Counted from the first letter of the stretch, positions 46,020 to 58,441 are shown. The stretch is 64,000 nt of DNA from Plotosus lineatus (GCA_024760905.1 CM045731.1:15229501-15293500); one strand, 5' to 3'. Numbers and translations: made by a program. Notes: a model not told the origin generated them from the sequence alone.

Positions 46020-46280
46020 TTATGGAGCTTCATTAGGATTCATCCATCACATATCTCAGTTAACATCATCTGGTGTGATCTGTTACATGCTTTGTGACTG
46101 GTCTGACCATCACTGCCCCACCCGACCCTTCAGAGTTTCCTGTACGAGCCTTTGTGTTCTATGATGGCTGCAGGGTCAGATTTACCAAAGGCTGGAAGAA
46201 AGCTAGAGTTGTATCCATCCCCAATGTGAGAATAACACCGATCAGTGCAGCTGCTCTTTGTGCAAAAGGAAGAAGTTAAT
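46020..46280 (+). other. Segment conserved between copies with an open frame, coding status unresolved (copy B)
   Basis: Partner of 13,300-13,580. FYGGC in A reads FYDGC here. Confidence 0.25.
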
Positions 46281-46410
46281 TATAAAAAGGTAAATAAATG
46301 GATCAATATGTCCAAATAGGGAAACTTGATTGGTGTCTGGATACAGAAGCACTATTTTGAAAAGGTTTTTTTTTTTTTTTTTTGTCTTACTGTGGGATGT
46401 TTCATATTAT

Positions 46411-46599
46411 TCAATTGACCAAATAGTGATGCGCTAACGGAGACCAGAGTTTGTGTCCTTTTGTCGCTTTGTCATTCAGTCCCTTTGACACAACAAACCG
46501 TCCATGTGTCACATGACTGTGTGATGTAGAAGTGGACATATTGACTTCATGTTTCTTCTCTTGATTGCTCGCCATGAATCTGTACTTCAAGCTCTCCAC
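46411..46599 (-). other. Conserved exon-like open frame (copy B)
   Basis: Partner of 20,393-20,578 (ESLKYRFMASNQEKKHEVNM...), 62 codons. The length difference from copy A is a multiple of three. Confidence 0.3.
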
Positions 46600-46639
46600 A
46601 ATAGTATAAATAATTATTGTCTGTGATCCGATTTAAATC

Positions 46640-46885
46640 ACTCCAGTGCAGCCAACTGGTTTAGCAAAGGCCGGCCATGTCTCTTACTGTCTTTGCTGAG
46701 AGTCATGTAAAAGAAAAATTGCTGACTTTTGTCAAGAGTAGGCTGCATAGCCATCAGCGTGTTTCTGTCCTGCGATACTGAGCTGTCCAGGATGTACTCT
46801 GCCCTTTCCCAGAGTAGGTTGATTTGAGCGGCAGTCTTCTTGTGACCTTAATTAGAATTAAGTGGTTCAGAAAATCAATGAATTA
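46640..46885 (+). mobile_element. Degraded SINE (body and tail)
   Basis: The block GGCCGGCCATGTCTC is followed by a tail ending near GAATTAAGTGGTTCAGAAAA. Copy A partner at 20,630-20,790 is shorter. Confidence 0.65.
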
Positions 46886-47046
46886 GGATCCTGTATAAAT
46901 CTTGGTTTCTTGATGAAGGGTTGCGCTGTCTGGGTACATTTTTAGAACTAGATTTAACATTAGCTTGTGCTTAGGTTTAATAAATAGCTACCTATTGTAT
47001 TACAGGCACTGACATAAAGAATAGAATAGAATACAAAAAACATCTG

Positions 47047-47114
<68 letters not shown>

Positions 47115-47409
47115 TGTCTGTCTGTCTGTCCTTAGCATATCCTTATTGGTGAGATATCATCACGTCCAGCAGATGGCGACCAAAGCATGACCGTCAACGC
47201 CAAATGAGGGACAGGCAGGGCATGAGAGTGAAAAGGCCATGTATGCAAGCATTTGTTGGACTGTTTATCATCATAATGTGCCCAAGTTCAGAGTTCATAT
47301 CATGTCTGTGAGGAAACCACAGGGTCAGAAAACACAGAGACTTAATGTTGCCCAGCTAAAAATGCAGAAGAATGAAGTAAGAGGCATTGAAACCAAACTC
47401 AGACAATAA

Positions 47410-47427
47410 GCACACACACACCACACA

Positions 47428-47490
<63 letters not shown>
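47410..47490. repeat. (AC)n microsatellite
   Basis: Partner in copy A at 21,571-21,611. Confidence 0.95.
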
Positions 47491-47493
<3 letters not shown>

Positions 47494-47763
47494 ACATTTC
47501 ATTAATTCACAATTATTAATAACTCATTAATAGACAGTATATACAGGAAAGATCCACAATCTGATTGGTTCAAGCTCTGAATAATACCTGAATTTAAATG
47601 TTGGATTAAAATTCAGGCTGTTACAGTTACTGGTTTTAAAATCTGAGATATTCAATAAGTGGTGTCCTCAAAAATCTGAGAAAATCTGACGAATATGGCC
47701 TTCACATTTTTCACGGTATACCATGGAGCTTCAAATACTGTGAACCCTTTATATATATATATG

Positions 47764-48525
47764 CTTTTTTTTGCAGTATTAGGATAAAGTGTAATTCTAC
47801 ATCCACTACAGCAGGTGGCAGTGGCTTTCTCACCAGAGTGTGCTCAGAGGTAAAATAAGAAGTGAAGTTAATAAACCCACCATGGAAATTTTTAACAGGG
47901 ACTGAAAGACAGGCGGGGAGAGATGGAGACGGTGAGAGAAACAATAGTCTCCCGGAAGCTAAGTCGAGGAGGTATGATGAAGTGGATGTAGCACTCGGCT
48001 TCACTGTGCTGCGGTGAGAAACAAGGAAAGACCGCTGTGTTTACTGTGTCTGAAAACATTGGCTTCGGGAACCCAAATAAATTCAGGCGACACTTAAAGG
48101 TATCACACCCCGAGCACGGTGATGAGCCGCATGAGTTTTTTTTTTAGCAAAAATGTGCCGGATATTGCCAACAACCATCCTGTTTTGTGAATGCTACTCC
48201 AGCAAACCAGTGAGCTTTGTTGGCATCAGATAAGGTGGAGTACCAAACTGCTCAGCACAGAAAACCCCACAGCAGAGCAGAGGAACTAATCCTACCTGCA
48301 GCAGACACGGTCTCAGTCATGTTGGATGACATCACTGGATGACAAGTCCAGGTTCCAGTTCAGCATTGTGCAGGAGCTGAGAGTTCAGTATCGTGCTGGA
48401 GCTGAGAGTTCAGTATGGTCCTTTAAACCCTGCTTTGAAAAGCTGTGGACTGCGAAATGTGCTTATTGTGGCCATTAATCTGGACTTAATCTTGTTGACA
48501 AAATAACAAAAATAAAAATAATACA
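47764..48525 (+). mobile_element. Second copy of the same hAT element, reverse orientation and truncated
   Basis: The sequence is the reverse complement of about 9,560-10,255, including the BED finger region (about 48,010-48,115), which carries a small deletion that shifts its frame. Both termini are missing. Its left edge abuts a short (TA)n and its right edge abuts the Ty3-like fragment at 48,538. Confidence 0.65.
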
Positions 48526-48537
48526 AATTGTGAGCTG

Positions 48538-49388
48538 CTAGCGGTGGTCCTGGTGCTACAACAGTGGCGGCACTGGCTGGAAGGATCAGCCCATCCTTTC
48601 ATTGTCTGGACTGACCACAAGAATCTGTCCTACCTACGTACGGCCAAGAGGTGGAACTCCCGTCAGCCACGATGGGCCCTCTACATGGGGAGATTCAATT
48701 TTACCCTGAGGTACCACCCTGGCTCCCGGAACACGAAACCTGATGCTCTCTTCAGGCAGTTCTCCCCGGAGGATAGACACCACCACGGAGACCATCCTGT
48801 CCACCTCTTGTGTACTTGGAGATGCTCAATGGGAAGTGGAACGCCGAGTTCAGGATGCTCAGCAGGGGGATCAAGAGCCCGTCAGTTATATGTTCCTCCG
48901 CCGGCCAGAACCCCAGTGCTCCAGTTGGGTCACTCGTCAAAATTGGCCTGCCACCCAGGAGTCCACTGGACCCTCTTTTTCCTCCAACAACGTTTCTGGT
49001 GGCTGACCATAACAGTCGACACCAGGGAGTTCGTCCGAGCTTGCTCCACCTGTGCCTGGAGCAAGTCCTCCCACCGTGCACCCTCGGGCATCCTCAAACC
49101 CTTACCCATACCTCATCGCCCCTGGTAGCACAGTGCCGTGGACTTCATCACTTGTTTACCTCCATCTGAGGGCAATACGGTCATCCTGATGGTAGTAGAC
49201 CGCTTCTCTAAGGCAGTCCATTTCGTCCTTCTACCCAAGCTCCCCTCGGTGATGGAAAGAGCTGGCCTGCTGGTCCAACACAAATTCCGCCTCCATGAAA
49301 TCCCCCAGGATGTAGTTTCAAACCGAGGTCCCCAGTTTGCATCTCGAATTTGGAGTTTGGAAGGCGTTCTGTATCACCCTGGGAGTTT
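48538..49388 (+). mobile_element. Ty3/gypsy-type retrotransposon fragment (RNase H and integrase)
   Basis: The frame 48,544-49,128 gives an RNase H block (FIVWTDHKNLSYLRTAKR, YHPGSRNTKPDAL) and the integrase zinc finger (HSSKLACHPGVH ... CSTC). A one-base shift near 49,124 leads to 49,138 onward ([22 protein letters not shown]). The second catalytic aspartate of integrase reads N (SNRGPQF). No LTR is found; the fragment is cut at both ends. Confidence 0.85.
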
Positions 49389-51420
49389 CTTTTTACAACA
49401 CCACTGGCCTCGTACACTTTTGCTTTCATATTTGCTGATACCTTACTATCACACATCATACCGGGCACTTTTCTCCCAACATTCCAACCAGCCTGCAAAC
49501 ACTCCTTCACCTCTTTTCCACACTCTCCATTACTCTGGATTATTGAGCCTAAGTACTGAAAATCCTCCACCTTCTTTATCTCTGCTCCCTGTAACCTCAC
49601 TGTTCCTCTTGGGTCCTTCCCATTCGCACACATGTATTCTGTTTTACTGAGGCTAACCTTCATTCCTCTTCTTTCCAGGCCATACCTCCATCTCTCTACA
49701 TTTCCCTGCACTTGTTCTCTGTTCTCACTACAGATAACAATGTTATCAGCAAACATCATAGTCCATGGAGATTCTTGTCTAACCTCGTCTGTCAGCCTGT
49801 CCATCCCCATAGCAAACATGAAGGGGCTCAGAGCTGACCCTTGATGCAGTCCCACCTCCACCTTGAACTCTTTTGTCACACCGACAGCACACCCCACCAC
49901 TGTCTAAAATCTCTCATTCATGTCCTGCACCACTCTAACATACTTTTCTGCCACTACAGACTTCCTCATGCAATACCACAGTTCCTCTGTTGGCACCCTG
50001 CCCTATGCTTTGTCCAGATCCACAAAGGCACAATGCAGCAACCTCTGATCTTTTCTATACTTTTCTATTAACATCCTCAAAGCAAACACTGCAGTTGGTG
50101 CTCTTTCTTGGCATGAAAGCAAACTGTTGTTCACAAATCGCAATCTCTGCCCTTAGTCTGGCTTCCACTATTGTTTCACATAACCTCATCGTATGGCTCA
50201 ACAACTTTATCTCTCTGTAGTTGCCACAACTGTAAACGTCTCTGTTGTTCTTAAAAATGGGCACCAGCACACTTCTCCTCCATTCCTCTGGCATCCTCTC
50301 ACTCTCTAAGACCTTGTTGAATGTTCTTGTCAGAAAATGTACTGCTATCTCTCCTAGACACTTCCATACCTTCACCAGTATGTCATCAGGACCAACTGCC
50401 TGTCCACTCTTCATCCTCTTCAGTGCCCTCCTCAATTCACCCTTACTAATCATTGCTACGTCCTGGTCCTCAACGGTCACCTATTCTAGTCTTTTTTCTC
50501 TTTCATTTTCCTCATTCATCAGCTGTTTAAAGTACTCTTTCCATCTTCCCAGCACACTTCTGTCATCAGGCAATACATTTCCCACTCTGTCCTTAATCAC
50601 TCTAACTTGCTGCACATCCTTCCCATCTCTATTTCTCTGCTGTGCCAACCTGTATAAATCATTTTCTCCCTCCTTACTGTCCAACCTATCATACAAGTCA
50701 TCATACACCCCCTGTTTGGCCTTTGACACCGCTACCTTCGCCTTATGCTGTGTCTCCCTGTACTCCTGTTTACTATCTTTGATCCTCGCAATGTCCCACC
50801 TCTTCCTTTGTACATACTCTTGCACTTCCTCATTCCACCACCAAGTCTCCTTATCTACTTTCCTTCCAGATGACACACCAAGTACTCTCCTACCTGTGTC
50901 CTTGATTACATTAGTTGTAGTTGTCCAGTCATCTGGAAGCACTTCCTGACCACCCAAAGCCTGTTTCAAATCCTCCTTGAAGACAACCCGACACTCTTCC
51001 ATTTTCAGCTTCCACCACATTGTCTTCTGCTCTGCCTTTGCCTTCGTCACCTTCCTCATCATAAGCATCACCCAGCACACCACCATCCTATGCTGTTTGG
51101 AAACACTCTCACCCGCTACTACTTTGCAGTCACTGACTTCCTTCAAATTACATCGCCTACACAAGATGCAGTCTACCTGTGTGCTTCTACCTCCTCTTTT
51201 ATAAGTCACCCTGTGCTCCTGTCTCTTCTGGAAGAAAGCATTCACCACAGCCATTTCCATCAGTTTTGCAAAATCTATCAACAGCTGTCCTTCTGTGTTC
51301 CTGTCTTGGATACCAAACCTGCCCATCACTTCCTCATCTCCTCTTTTGCCTGCACCAACATGTCCATTGAAGTCTGCCCCAATGACCACTCTTTCACTTC
51401 TGGGGGTACTCTGCATTACT
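49389..51420 (-). mobile_element. RTE-type LINE with endonuclease and partial reverse transcriptase
   Basis: The longest copy of the family. The frame 50,481-51,416 carries the apurinic endonuclease part (GADFNGHVG, STQVDCILCRR, SKQHRMVV with the catalytic histidine), then the linker to WKEYFKQLMNEEN. Frames 50,055-50,480 and 49,208-49,900 carry RT, with the active block reading FADNIV in place of FADDIV. It is cut at both ends: the 3' part of ORF2 is missing at 49,389, where it meets the Ty3-like fragment. Inactive. Confidence 0.9.
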
Positions 51421-51429
51421 TAATCTAAC

Positions 51430-51643
51430 TCATGCCAGAAGAATGTAAGCACGAACAACATTGAACATCACGCCAACAGCACAGTGCAGATTTTTCCTCT
51501 TTAGTGTTGAATATAAAAAATAACTCCAAAGCTCAGTTTTTATTGTAAAGCCAATACAGCACAAATGGTGCTGTATGAAGGTGTCAAGTGGTGACTGGGG
51601 CTTGCGATGGTGTGGATGCATTTGTAGATAAACCGGTTCATCT
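51430..51643. repeat. Third copy of a unit segment (matches 28,715-28,915 and 61,680-61,860)
   Basis: The block with TCCTCTTTAGTGTTGAAT, CAGTTTTTATTGTAAA and GTGCTGTATGAAGGTGTCA, ending near GATGGTGTGGATGC, occurs once in each unit and once more here, between two LINE fragments. It has no recognised function. Confidence 0.75.
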
Positions 51644-52985
51644 CATCTCATCTTCTTCTGCTTAATCCGGGCTCGAGTTGTGGAGGCAGCAACCTAAGCA
51701 AAGAGATCCAGACATCCCTCTGCCCAGCCACTTCCTCCATCTCTTCTGAGGAGACACCGTGGTGTTCCAAGACAAGCCGAGAGACATAGTTCCTCCAGCG
51801 TGTTGTTGGTCGACCCCGGGTTCTCTTTCCAGTGTGACATGCCTGAAGCACCACACCAGGGAGGTGTTCGGGTGGCATTCTAACCAGATGCCTGAGCCAC
51901 CTCAAGCTCAACTGGCCCACTCAATGCGGAAGAGCAGTGGATCTACTCCGAGCTCTCCCCAGATGGTAGAGCTTCTCACCTTATCTCTAAGGGAGAGGCC
52001 TGCCACCCGGCAAAGGAAGCTCATTTTGGCTGCTTGTATCCGCGATCTCATTTTTCAGTCACTACCCAAAGCTCATGACCATAGGTGAGGTTTGGAATGT
52101 AGATCGACTGGTAAATTGAAAGCTTTGCCTTGCAGCTCAGCTCCTTCTTCACCACGATGGGCTGATACAGGCTTCATTTAACATCAGAGGCTGCAGCGAT
52201 CCATCTGTTGATCCCCCGCTCTCGCCTTCCCTCACTCGTGAACAAGACCCCAAGATACCGAAACTTCTCCACTTGGGGCAGGACCTCATTCCCAACCCGG
52301 AGGGTTCATTCCACCCTTGTCTGACTGAGAAGCAAGGCCTCGGACTTGGAGGTGCTGATTTTCATCCCAGCCACTTCGCACTCGATTGAGAATCACTACA
52401 AAGAGAGCTGGAGGTCCCGGCTTGATGAAGCCAAAAGGACAACATCATCCGCAAAAAGAAGAGACGAGATCCCATGGCCACCAAACCAGAACCCCTCAAT
52501 GCTTCGTCTGTGCCTAGAAATTCTGTTCATAAAAATTGTGAACAGAATCAATGACAAAGGACAACCTTGGTGGACTCCAACCCTTACAAGAAATGAATTC
52601 GACTTGTCGTTACCAATAAGGACCAAACTCTGGCTCCGGTGATACAGCGATCAAATAGCCCGTAAAAAGTGGTCCAGAATGTCTTACTCCTGGAGCACAC
52701 ACCACAAGATAGTCCGAGGGACATGGTCAAAGCCTTCTCCAAATCCACAAAACACATGTGGACAAATTGGGCAAACCTCCATGCCCCCTCCAAGATCCTG
52801 TGGAGCGTACTGAGCTGGTTAAGATTGCTACAACCACATTGTTCCTCTTGAATCCGAAGTTCGACTATCGGTCAGATCCTCCTCTCCAGTACCCCTGCAT
52901 AGACTTTCCCGGGTAGGCTGAGGAGTGTGATTCCTCGATAATTAGAACATACCCACCGGTCCCCTTTTGTAAAAAAAAGAGGACT
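51644..52985 (-). mobile_element. Rex3-like LINE, second copy
   Basis: Same family as 33,380-34,625. Frames 51,648-51,920 and 52,396-52,626 show LRWLRHLVRMP and LLFADDVVLLA (catalytic pair intact here), with stops and shifts between them. The 3' end at 51,644 has GATGA repeats. The 5' part is missing, broken at about 52,985. Confidence 0.85.
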
Positions 52986-52989
52986 ACTA

Positions 52990-54905
52990 CCCCCGTTTGC
53001 CAATCCAGAATGAATGAATGAGATTTTACGGCATGTTCAACACTGTAAGTGTTATATTATGCTGAAAACGGTAAATAATAGCATCAAATATATTCAATAA
53101 AGATGGAGCTCACCTCTTTATAAATAAACATATATAAAAGGCATAAAATGACTAGAGTTTATAATATATATTAATTTATTTTAAAAAGTTTAAAATAATA
53201 GAAGCATTACATTTCATAAACAGTTCCTTCAGTGAAGTAACCCTAAAATATTTATTTCTGACTAAATTAAACTCTGTCCAATCAATTAAAATATGCTTAA
53301 CTGAGAGGGGGCACACTAGGATTGATAAGAAAGAGTTTATTATCAACTTGTTCACTCCAATAATCCTGCCATTTGTTAAAAACCAAGTTATGAACTGCAG
53401 GCTTTAGGTCTGTATGTGATACTTTTTCCTCAATTATATCAAGACCAAGGGCTTCCTTGGCCAATTTATTGGCTTTTTCATTACCCTTGATTCCAACATG
53501 AGTGGGACACCAAGCAAACACAATATCCTTACCACCTTCTATATGTTAATTGCATTTCTGCAAAATGCCCAAAGTCTATTTAGATGATCAAAGTCATTAC
53601 CTATTAATGCAATTAGACTTGACAAAGAGTCAGAGAAAATGATAAATTTTTGCTTTCTAGAAGAAGACACCATATTAAGGGCGTGCAGAATCGCCCGCAA
53701 TTCAGCAGTGAATATAGATGCTATATCCAAAATCCGTACCTGATCACTGTGTCTCCTACTTACTGCAGTAGCTGCTACTTTATCCTGGTCCTCAGAGCCA
53801 TCAGTATAAATTGGGTTATAGTCCCTGTAAGAATCTTTCAACTCATTAAATCTAACTTTAAAATGTAAAGGATCTGTAAAACCCTGAGGATATTGTGACA
53901 ATGACAGATTGATTACAGGTCTTTTCAAGTGCCATGGTTGAACCTCTGGTACAGCATGTTGCTTTATATTGTCTAACCTTGGGCATACCTTATTCAAAGA
54001 TTCTTCGATCCTTAACACAAAAGGACGAATTGCTGTAGACTTTTTAATGAAAAGTTGTTCATTTACGACACAAAAGACTTTCTTATTACAGGCAGAGTTA
54101 TTTTAGTTGGCTTTAAGTTCAAGGGCATACCGCAATGCTAGCTTTTCTCTACGCAAATGCATGGCCAGTTCGCCCGCTTCAACATGTAGACTAGAGATAG
54201 GTGAAGTTCTCAAAGCTCCCAAGCATAATTTAAGAGCTTGATTTTTGAATGGTTTCTAGTTCCCGTAAATAAGACTTCCGAGCAGAACCATAGATTATGG
54301 AGCCATGATAATCTTTTTTAGATACCACTTTTAAGAAATTTAAAGACTTTTCACATTTTGTTCTTAAATAGTCAATATGTGCCTTGAAATTAAGTTTCTT
54401 GTCAAAGATGAGCTTCAAGAACTTAACCTGGTCCACTACTGGAATTATATTGCCTTTTAATGTAAATTCTGGATCATGATGTACTTTTTGTTTATTACAA
54501 AAGTGAACACATACGGTTTCTGACTGGTGAAATTTGAAACCATTGTTGTCTGCCCATGTTTGTATTTTATTAAGGTATAGTTGCGGTTGTCTCTCAATAG
54601 TGTTCATATTTTTCGACCTGCAGCTTACAGCAAAGTCATCCACAAATAAAGAATTATCAATACCCCCTTTCCCAGATTTTACGATACTATTTATTTTCAC
54701 ACTAAACAATGTAACCAATAAAATACTACCTTGAGGAACACCCATTTCCTGTTTATGAGGGGAGGAAAAGGTGTTCCCAATGTGAACTCTAAACCATCTG
54801 TTGGATAATTTTTTTTAATAAACATGGGTATTCTACCACGAAGGCGCATTTCATGAAGATCCTTTAGAATTCCATGTTTCCACATAGTATCATAAGCCTT
54901 TATCA
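52990..54905 (-). mobile_element. I-clade-like LINE with RNase H, degraded
   Basis: Minus-strand frames in order: 54,697-54,906 (KAYDTMWKHGILKDL, RT), 54,230-54,745 (MGVPQGSIL; FVDDFAV at the RT active site), 53,539-54,018 (IYTDGSE and FSDSLSSL, RNase H) and 53,297-53,521 (WCPTHVGIKGNEKANKLAK, RNase H end). RT followed by RNase H is typical of the I/Nimb groups. Several frame breaks make it inactive. It lies only in copy B. Confidence 0.8.
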
Positions 54906-54932
54906 CAATATGCTAATTTTTTGAGAAGGACA
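54903..54932. mobile_element. Solo Tc1 terminal repeat end
   Basis: CACAATATGCTAATTTTTTG and AGAAGGAC match the right terminal repeat of the Tc1 family at 37,982-39,485. It directly abuts the I-like LINE fragment; the rest of that Tc1 copy is missing. Confidence 0.6.
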
Positions 54933-54956
54933 TGCTTGTGTATATATATATATATA

Positions 54957-55221
54957 TCCTTCACTACTTCGTGCTTCAATTCATGTGGCGTGCGCATCTG
55001 TACGTGTGTGTATTCATATTTTATTTACATCATATGCATTATTTTTCAATGTTTAATTGGTATTATGAGCATTTATAGCACTGAATATGTATTATTGATA
55101 TTATATACATGTACATATACGTCAGTCTATTGGAGGGTTGGGGGGTTTGACTTCACAGAATTCGGTGGTCACGGGGGGGTCTTGGTCCCAATAAATCGCG
55201 AAAAGTTAGGGATCCCTGTAT
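54957..55221. mobile_element. Second copy of the small inverted-repeat element, without Tc1
   Basis: It starts TCCTTCACTACTTCGTGC and ends GGGATCCCTGTA. Internal sequence matches 37,900-37,981 joined to 39,486-39,597, so it shows the empty Tc1 target (ACATATACGTCAG near 55,115). Confidence 0.65.
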
Positions 55222-55355
55222 ATAGTATGTATAGTAGATTTGAGGTGAGGATATAAAGATTTGGGGTTGTTTATATATATATGTATATATATAGAGGATT
55301 TTCTGAGTAGATCCTTCCATAGGAGAGTGCTCAATACTTTTTGGTAGAGCAAATA

Positions 55356-55592
55356 ACAAAAATAAAAGGACAGGACAAAGACTTTCTATTGAAACTCCAT
55401 TTATCACTACAGATCTGTTTCGAGGGGTGGTGAAACCATCCTCTCTCTTCAGGTGATTATAGAAGAAATATCTATTCTATATGTTCTTCTATAATCACCT
55501 GAAGAGAGAGGATGGTTTCACCACCCCTTGAAACAGATCTGTAGTGATAAATGGAGTTTCAATAGAAAGTCTTTGTCCTGTCCTTTTATTTT

Positions 55593-55595
<3 letters not shown>
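55356..55595. repeat. Long inverted repeat (palindrome), copy B
   Basis: Arms 55,356-55,467 and 55,484-55,595 are 112 bp each with a 16-bp spacer, and I see one mismatch by eye (CGAGGGG against CCCCTTG). A (TA)n(CA)n tract abuts the right arm (55,596-55,670). Confidence 0.92.
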
Positions 55596-55671
<76 letters not shown>

Positions 55672-56927
55672 AGGATTTTAGTGAAGTTAGAATTTCATGA
55701 CATTTGCGATTCATGAACATTTGCTGTACAAAGCTAAATACAACCTCTGAAACACATCTTGTCTGATCCAACACCTCTGGAGGAAAGAGACAGCGCTGCA
55801 CATAGTGAAGTGATTAATATAAATATTAACTTAGAAATGAAGCGAAACTTATTCTTCCCATCACCATCCCTTTAACAGTGAACTACATCTCAGTACGTTT
55901 CCCAGAGTGAACACATCACTCACTCGAAATGACTCGAGCGCTACAGAATCCAACCATCTGAGATTAACTAAGAGATCTTCTTTCTGTTCTTTAATCTTCT
56001 TTCTTTTTCTTGTGAAACACCTTTCCGTCTGGTTGTATTCTCCATTTCACCTTGACGGTCTTTGCCAGCCCACGCTCCTCCAGTTTCTGCTGGACCTGAA
56101 GAAGAGAATAAAACTCTTATTAGTGAATAATCCAGAATAGTGAGACTCATCTCCTGTGAAAATGCCACAAAAACTGAACCCAACAGTCGGGTTATGATTC
56201 CAGGACGGTGTGTAAGTGTCAGAACTTGATGAAGACTCAGATTTTGTCTGCAGTAATGAGGAGGAGAAGGTACATTACAAGTGGAGTCTTGTGGAGGATG
56301 AAACTCACCCACTTCATGATGGCGTCCATTACTGCAGGATCGTTCACATCCTTATCGGACTTCACCTCCATCCTCATGATCTTTTGCTGTCCTGTGATAT
56401 CTGCACGTGGAAATGTAAAGATTCAATACACGAACAAGAACACCATGAAACTGGCTCCTTTAAATCTTTTATTTATTTCAATGAGAGTGAATAAAATTTT
56501 AACTCACCTCTGTAACAGAAGAAAGGCAATGTGTATGTGCACTCTAAATCTGCAGCTTCACCGTTATATATATATCCACAGGTCTGATATCCCAGGTCAT
56601 AATAAGGTCTTCCAGACATCCAGCTGATGGTAGAGAAGGTGGTTTGGTTTATTCACTTCCAAGATTCTCTGGTTAAACCAAACCAAGTCCAGCCAGGGGT
56701 CAGACCAAACATCACAGAGTTTTCTGTTGCGTCTCTCACAGTGGCCAAATCCGTATAATGGTTCCTGCAGTACGCCTGAGCTTCATACCATGACATAGCG
56801 GTAGAGATGTAAATGTACCTCTGATCACCAGTTTCAGTTTCTGTGAGAATAAAACCACATTATTACACCTTCACTTTATTATAAATAAAATTTATTGTCT
56901 TATATTAAACATGTTACAATATAATAC

Positions 56928-57278
56928 AGGGGGCAGTGTTGTTCTAGTGGTATAAGGCGCCGGCTCGCTGATCCAAAGGTTGGGGGTTCAAGTCCCACTC
57001 TCCACAAGGTTGTCACTGCCCCCCCCCCCCAGTGCAGCTAACTGGGTTATCAAAGGCCGGCCATGTCTCTCACTGTCTATGGTGTGAGGTATGTAAAAGA
57101 ACCATTGCTGACTTTCGACAAGAGTAGGCTGCAAAGCCGTCAGCGTGTTTCCGCCCTGCGATGGCCTGGCGAGCTGTCCAGGGTGTACTCTGCCCTCGCC
57201 CTGAGTTGGCTGGGATGGGCACCAGTCTCCCCGTGACCCTAATTAGGATGAAGCGGTTACAGAAAATGAACTGAACTG
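56928..57278 (+). mobile_element. tRNA-derived SINE, tail type 1 (first of a tandem pair)
   Basis: AATATAATAC precedes it (56,918-56,927) and follows it (57,279-57,288). It lies in the intron between exons 3 and 2 of the second lectin copy. Copy A is empty near 25,010. Confidence 0.9.
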
Positions 57279-57288
57279 AATATAATAC

Positions 57289-57641
57289 AGGGCAGTGGTA
57301 GTCTAGTGGTATGGGGCGCTGGGTCGCTGATCCAAAGGTTGGAGGTACAAGTCCCACTCTCCACAAGGTTGTCACTGTCCCCCCCCCCCCCCCCCAGTGC
57401 AGCTAACTGGGTTATCAAAGGCTGGCCATGGCTCCCACTGTCTATGGTGTTAGGCATGTAAAAGAACCATTGTTGACTTTCGACAAGAGTAGGCTGCAAA
57501 GCCGTCGACGTGTTTTTGCCCTGCGATGGCCTGGCGAGCTGTCCAGGGTGTACTCTGCCCTCACCCGAAGTTGGCTGGGATGGGCGTCAGCCTCCCAGAA
57601 ACCCTAGTTAGGATTAAGCGGTTACAGAAAATGAACCGAAC
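57289..57641 (+). mobile_element. tRNA-derived SINE, tail type 1 (second of a tandem pair)
   Basis: It shares the central AATATAATAC (57,279-57,288) with its neighbour and is followed by the third copy (57,642-57,651). The B box is slightly changed (GGTACAAGTCC). Confidence 0.9.
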
Positions 57642-58274
57642 AATATAATACTAAAAGCTTCAGTACATTATGAACTCAGAGTTTATAAAGATCAGGAGGT
57701 TTATCAGTTGTCCTCATAAAGATTCCATATTTATCATTTTGCTATTTCGAGCAGAGTTAAGTTTAATGAGAACACTGAGAGCACACAGTCTACAATATTT
57801 TAATAAGAAAACCTTCTCTACTCACTAAATGTTCAACACATCACAGATATGCTGTTCCTCACCATTAAAACATATGAAGGGATAAGCATCAATACATCTT
57901 CCATCATACCAATAGTTCGGATATAGCAAACCGCACCAATAATTATATCCACCATAGTTATCAGGTTCTCCGGGATGCCACGTTGTCATACTTCCCAATG
58001 GTTCGTTTCCGTGGGTCCAGTACCAGTCGACAAGTTCACTGTACAGTCCAATCCAAGCATTAGAAAAAGTGAACTGTTGGTTCTGTGTCTCATCCTGAAG
58101 GCGGGTCATGTCGTCATCACTTTCGACGATGGCGAGGTCGATGTGATGGGTGCGGCAGTACGCCTGAGCGTCGCTCCATGTCATGCTCTGCTGGATCAGG
58201 TAATACTTACGAGGAACAGACTGGATGAGAGGAACGACCCCTGTGGAGGAGATGGTTCAAAGGTTTTATGTAAT

Positions 58275-58389
58275 TTTAATTAATTCGCAGAACCATTTCA
58301 TAGGGTTGCAGGGGGGCTGGAGCTGATCTCAGCTGACTCTGGGTGGAGGCTTGATACACCCTGGACAGCTGGCAAATCAATCACAGACC

Positions 58390-58441
<52 letters not shown>

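Noticed and set aside
56940..57010. Possible tRNA genes with A and B boxes
   Set aside because: They are the heads of SINEs; the cloverleaf is not intact and each continues into the SINE body and tail.
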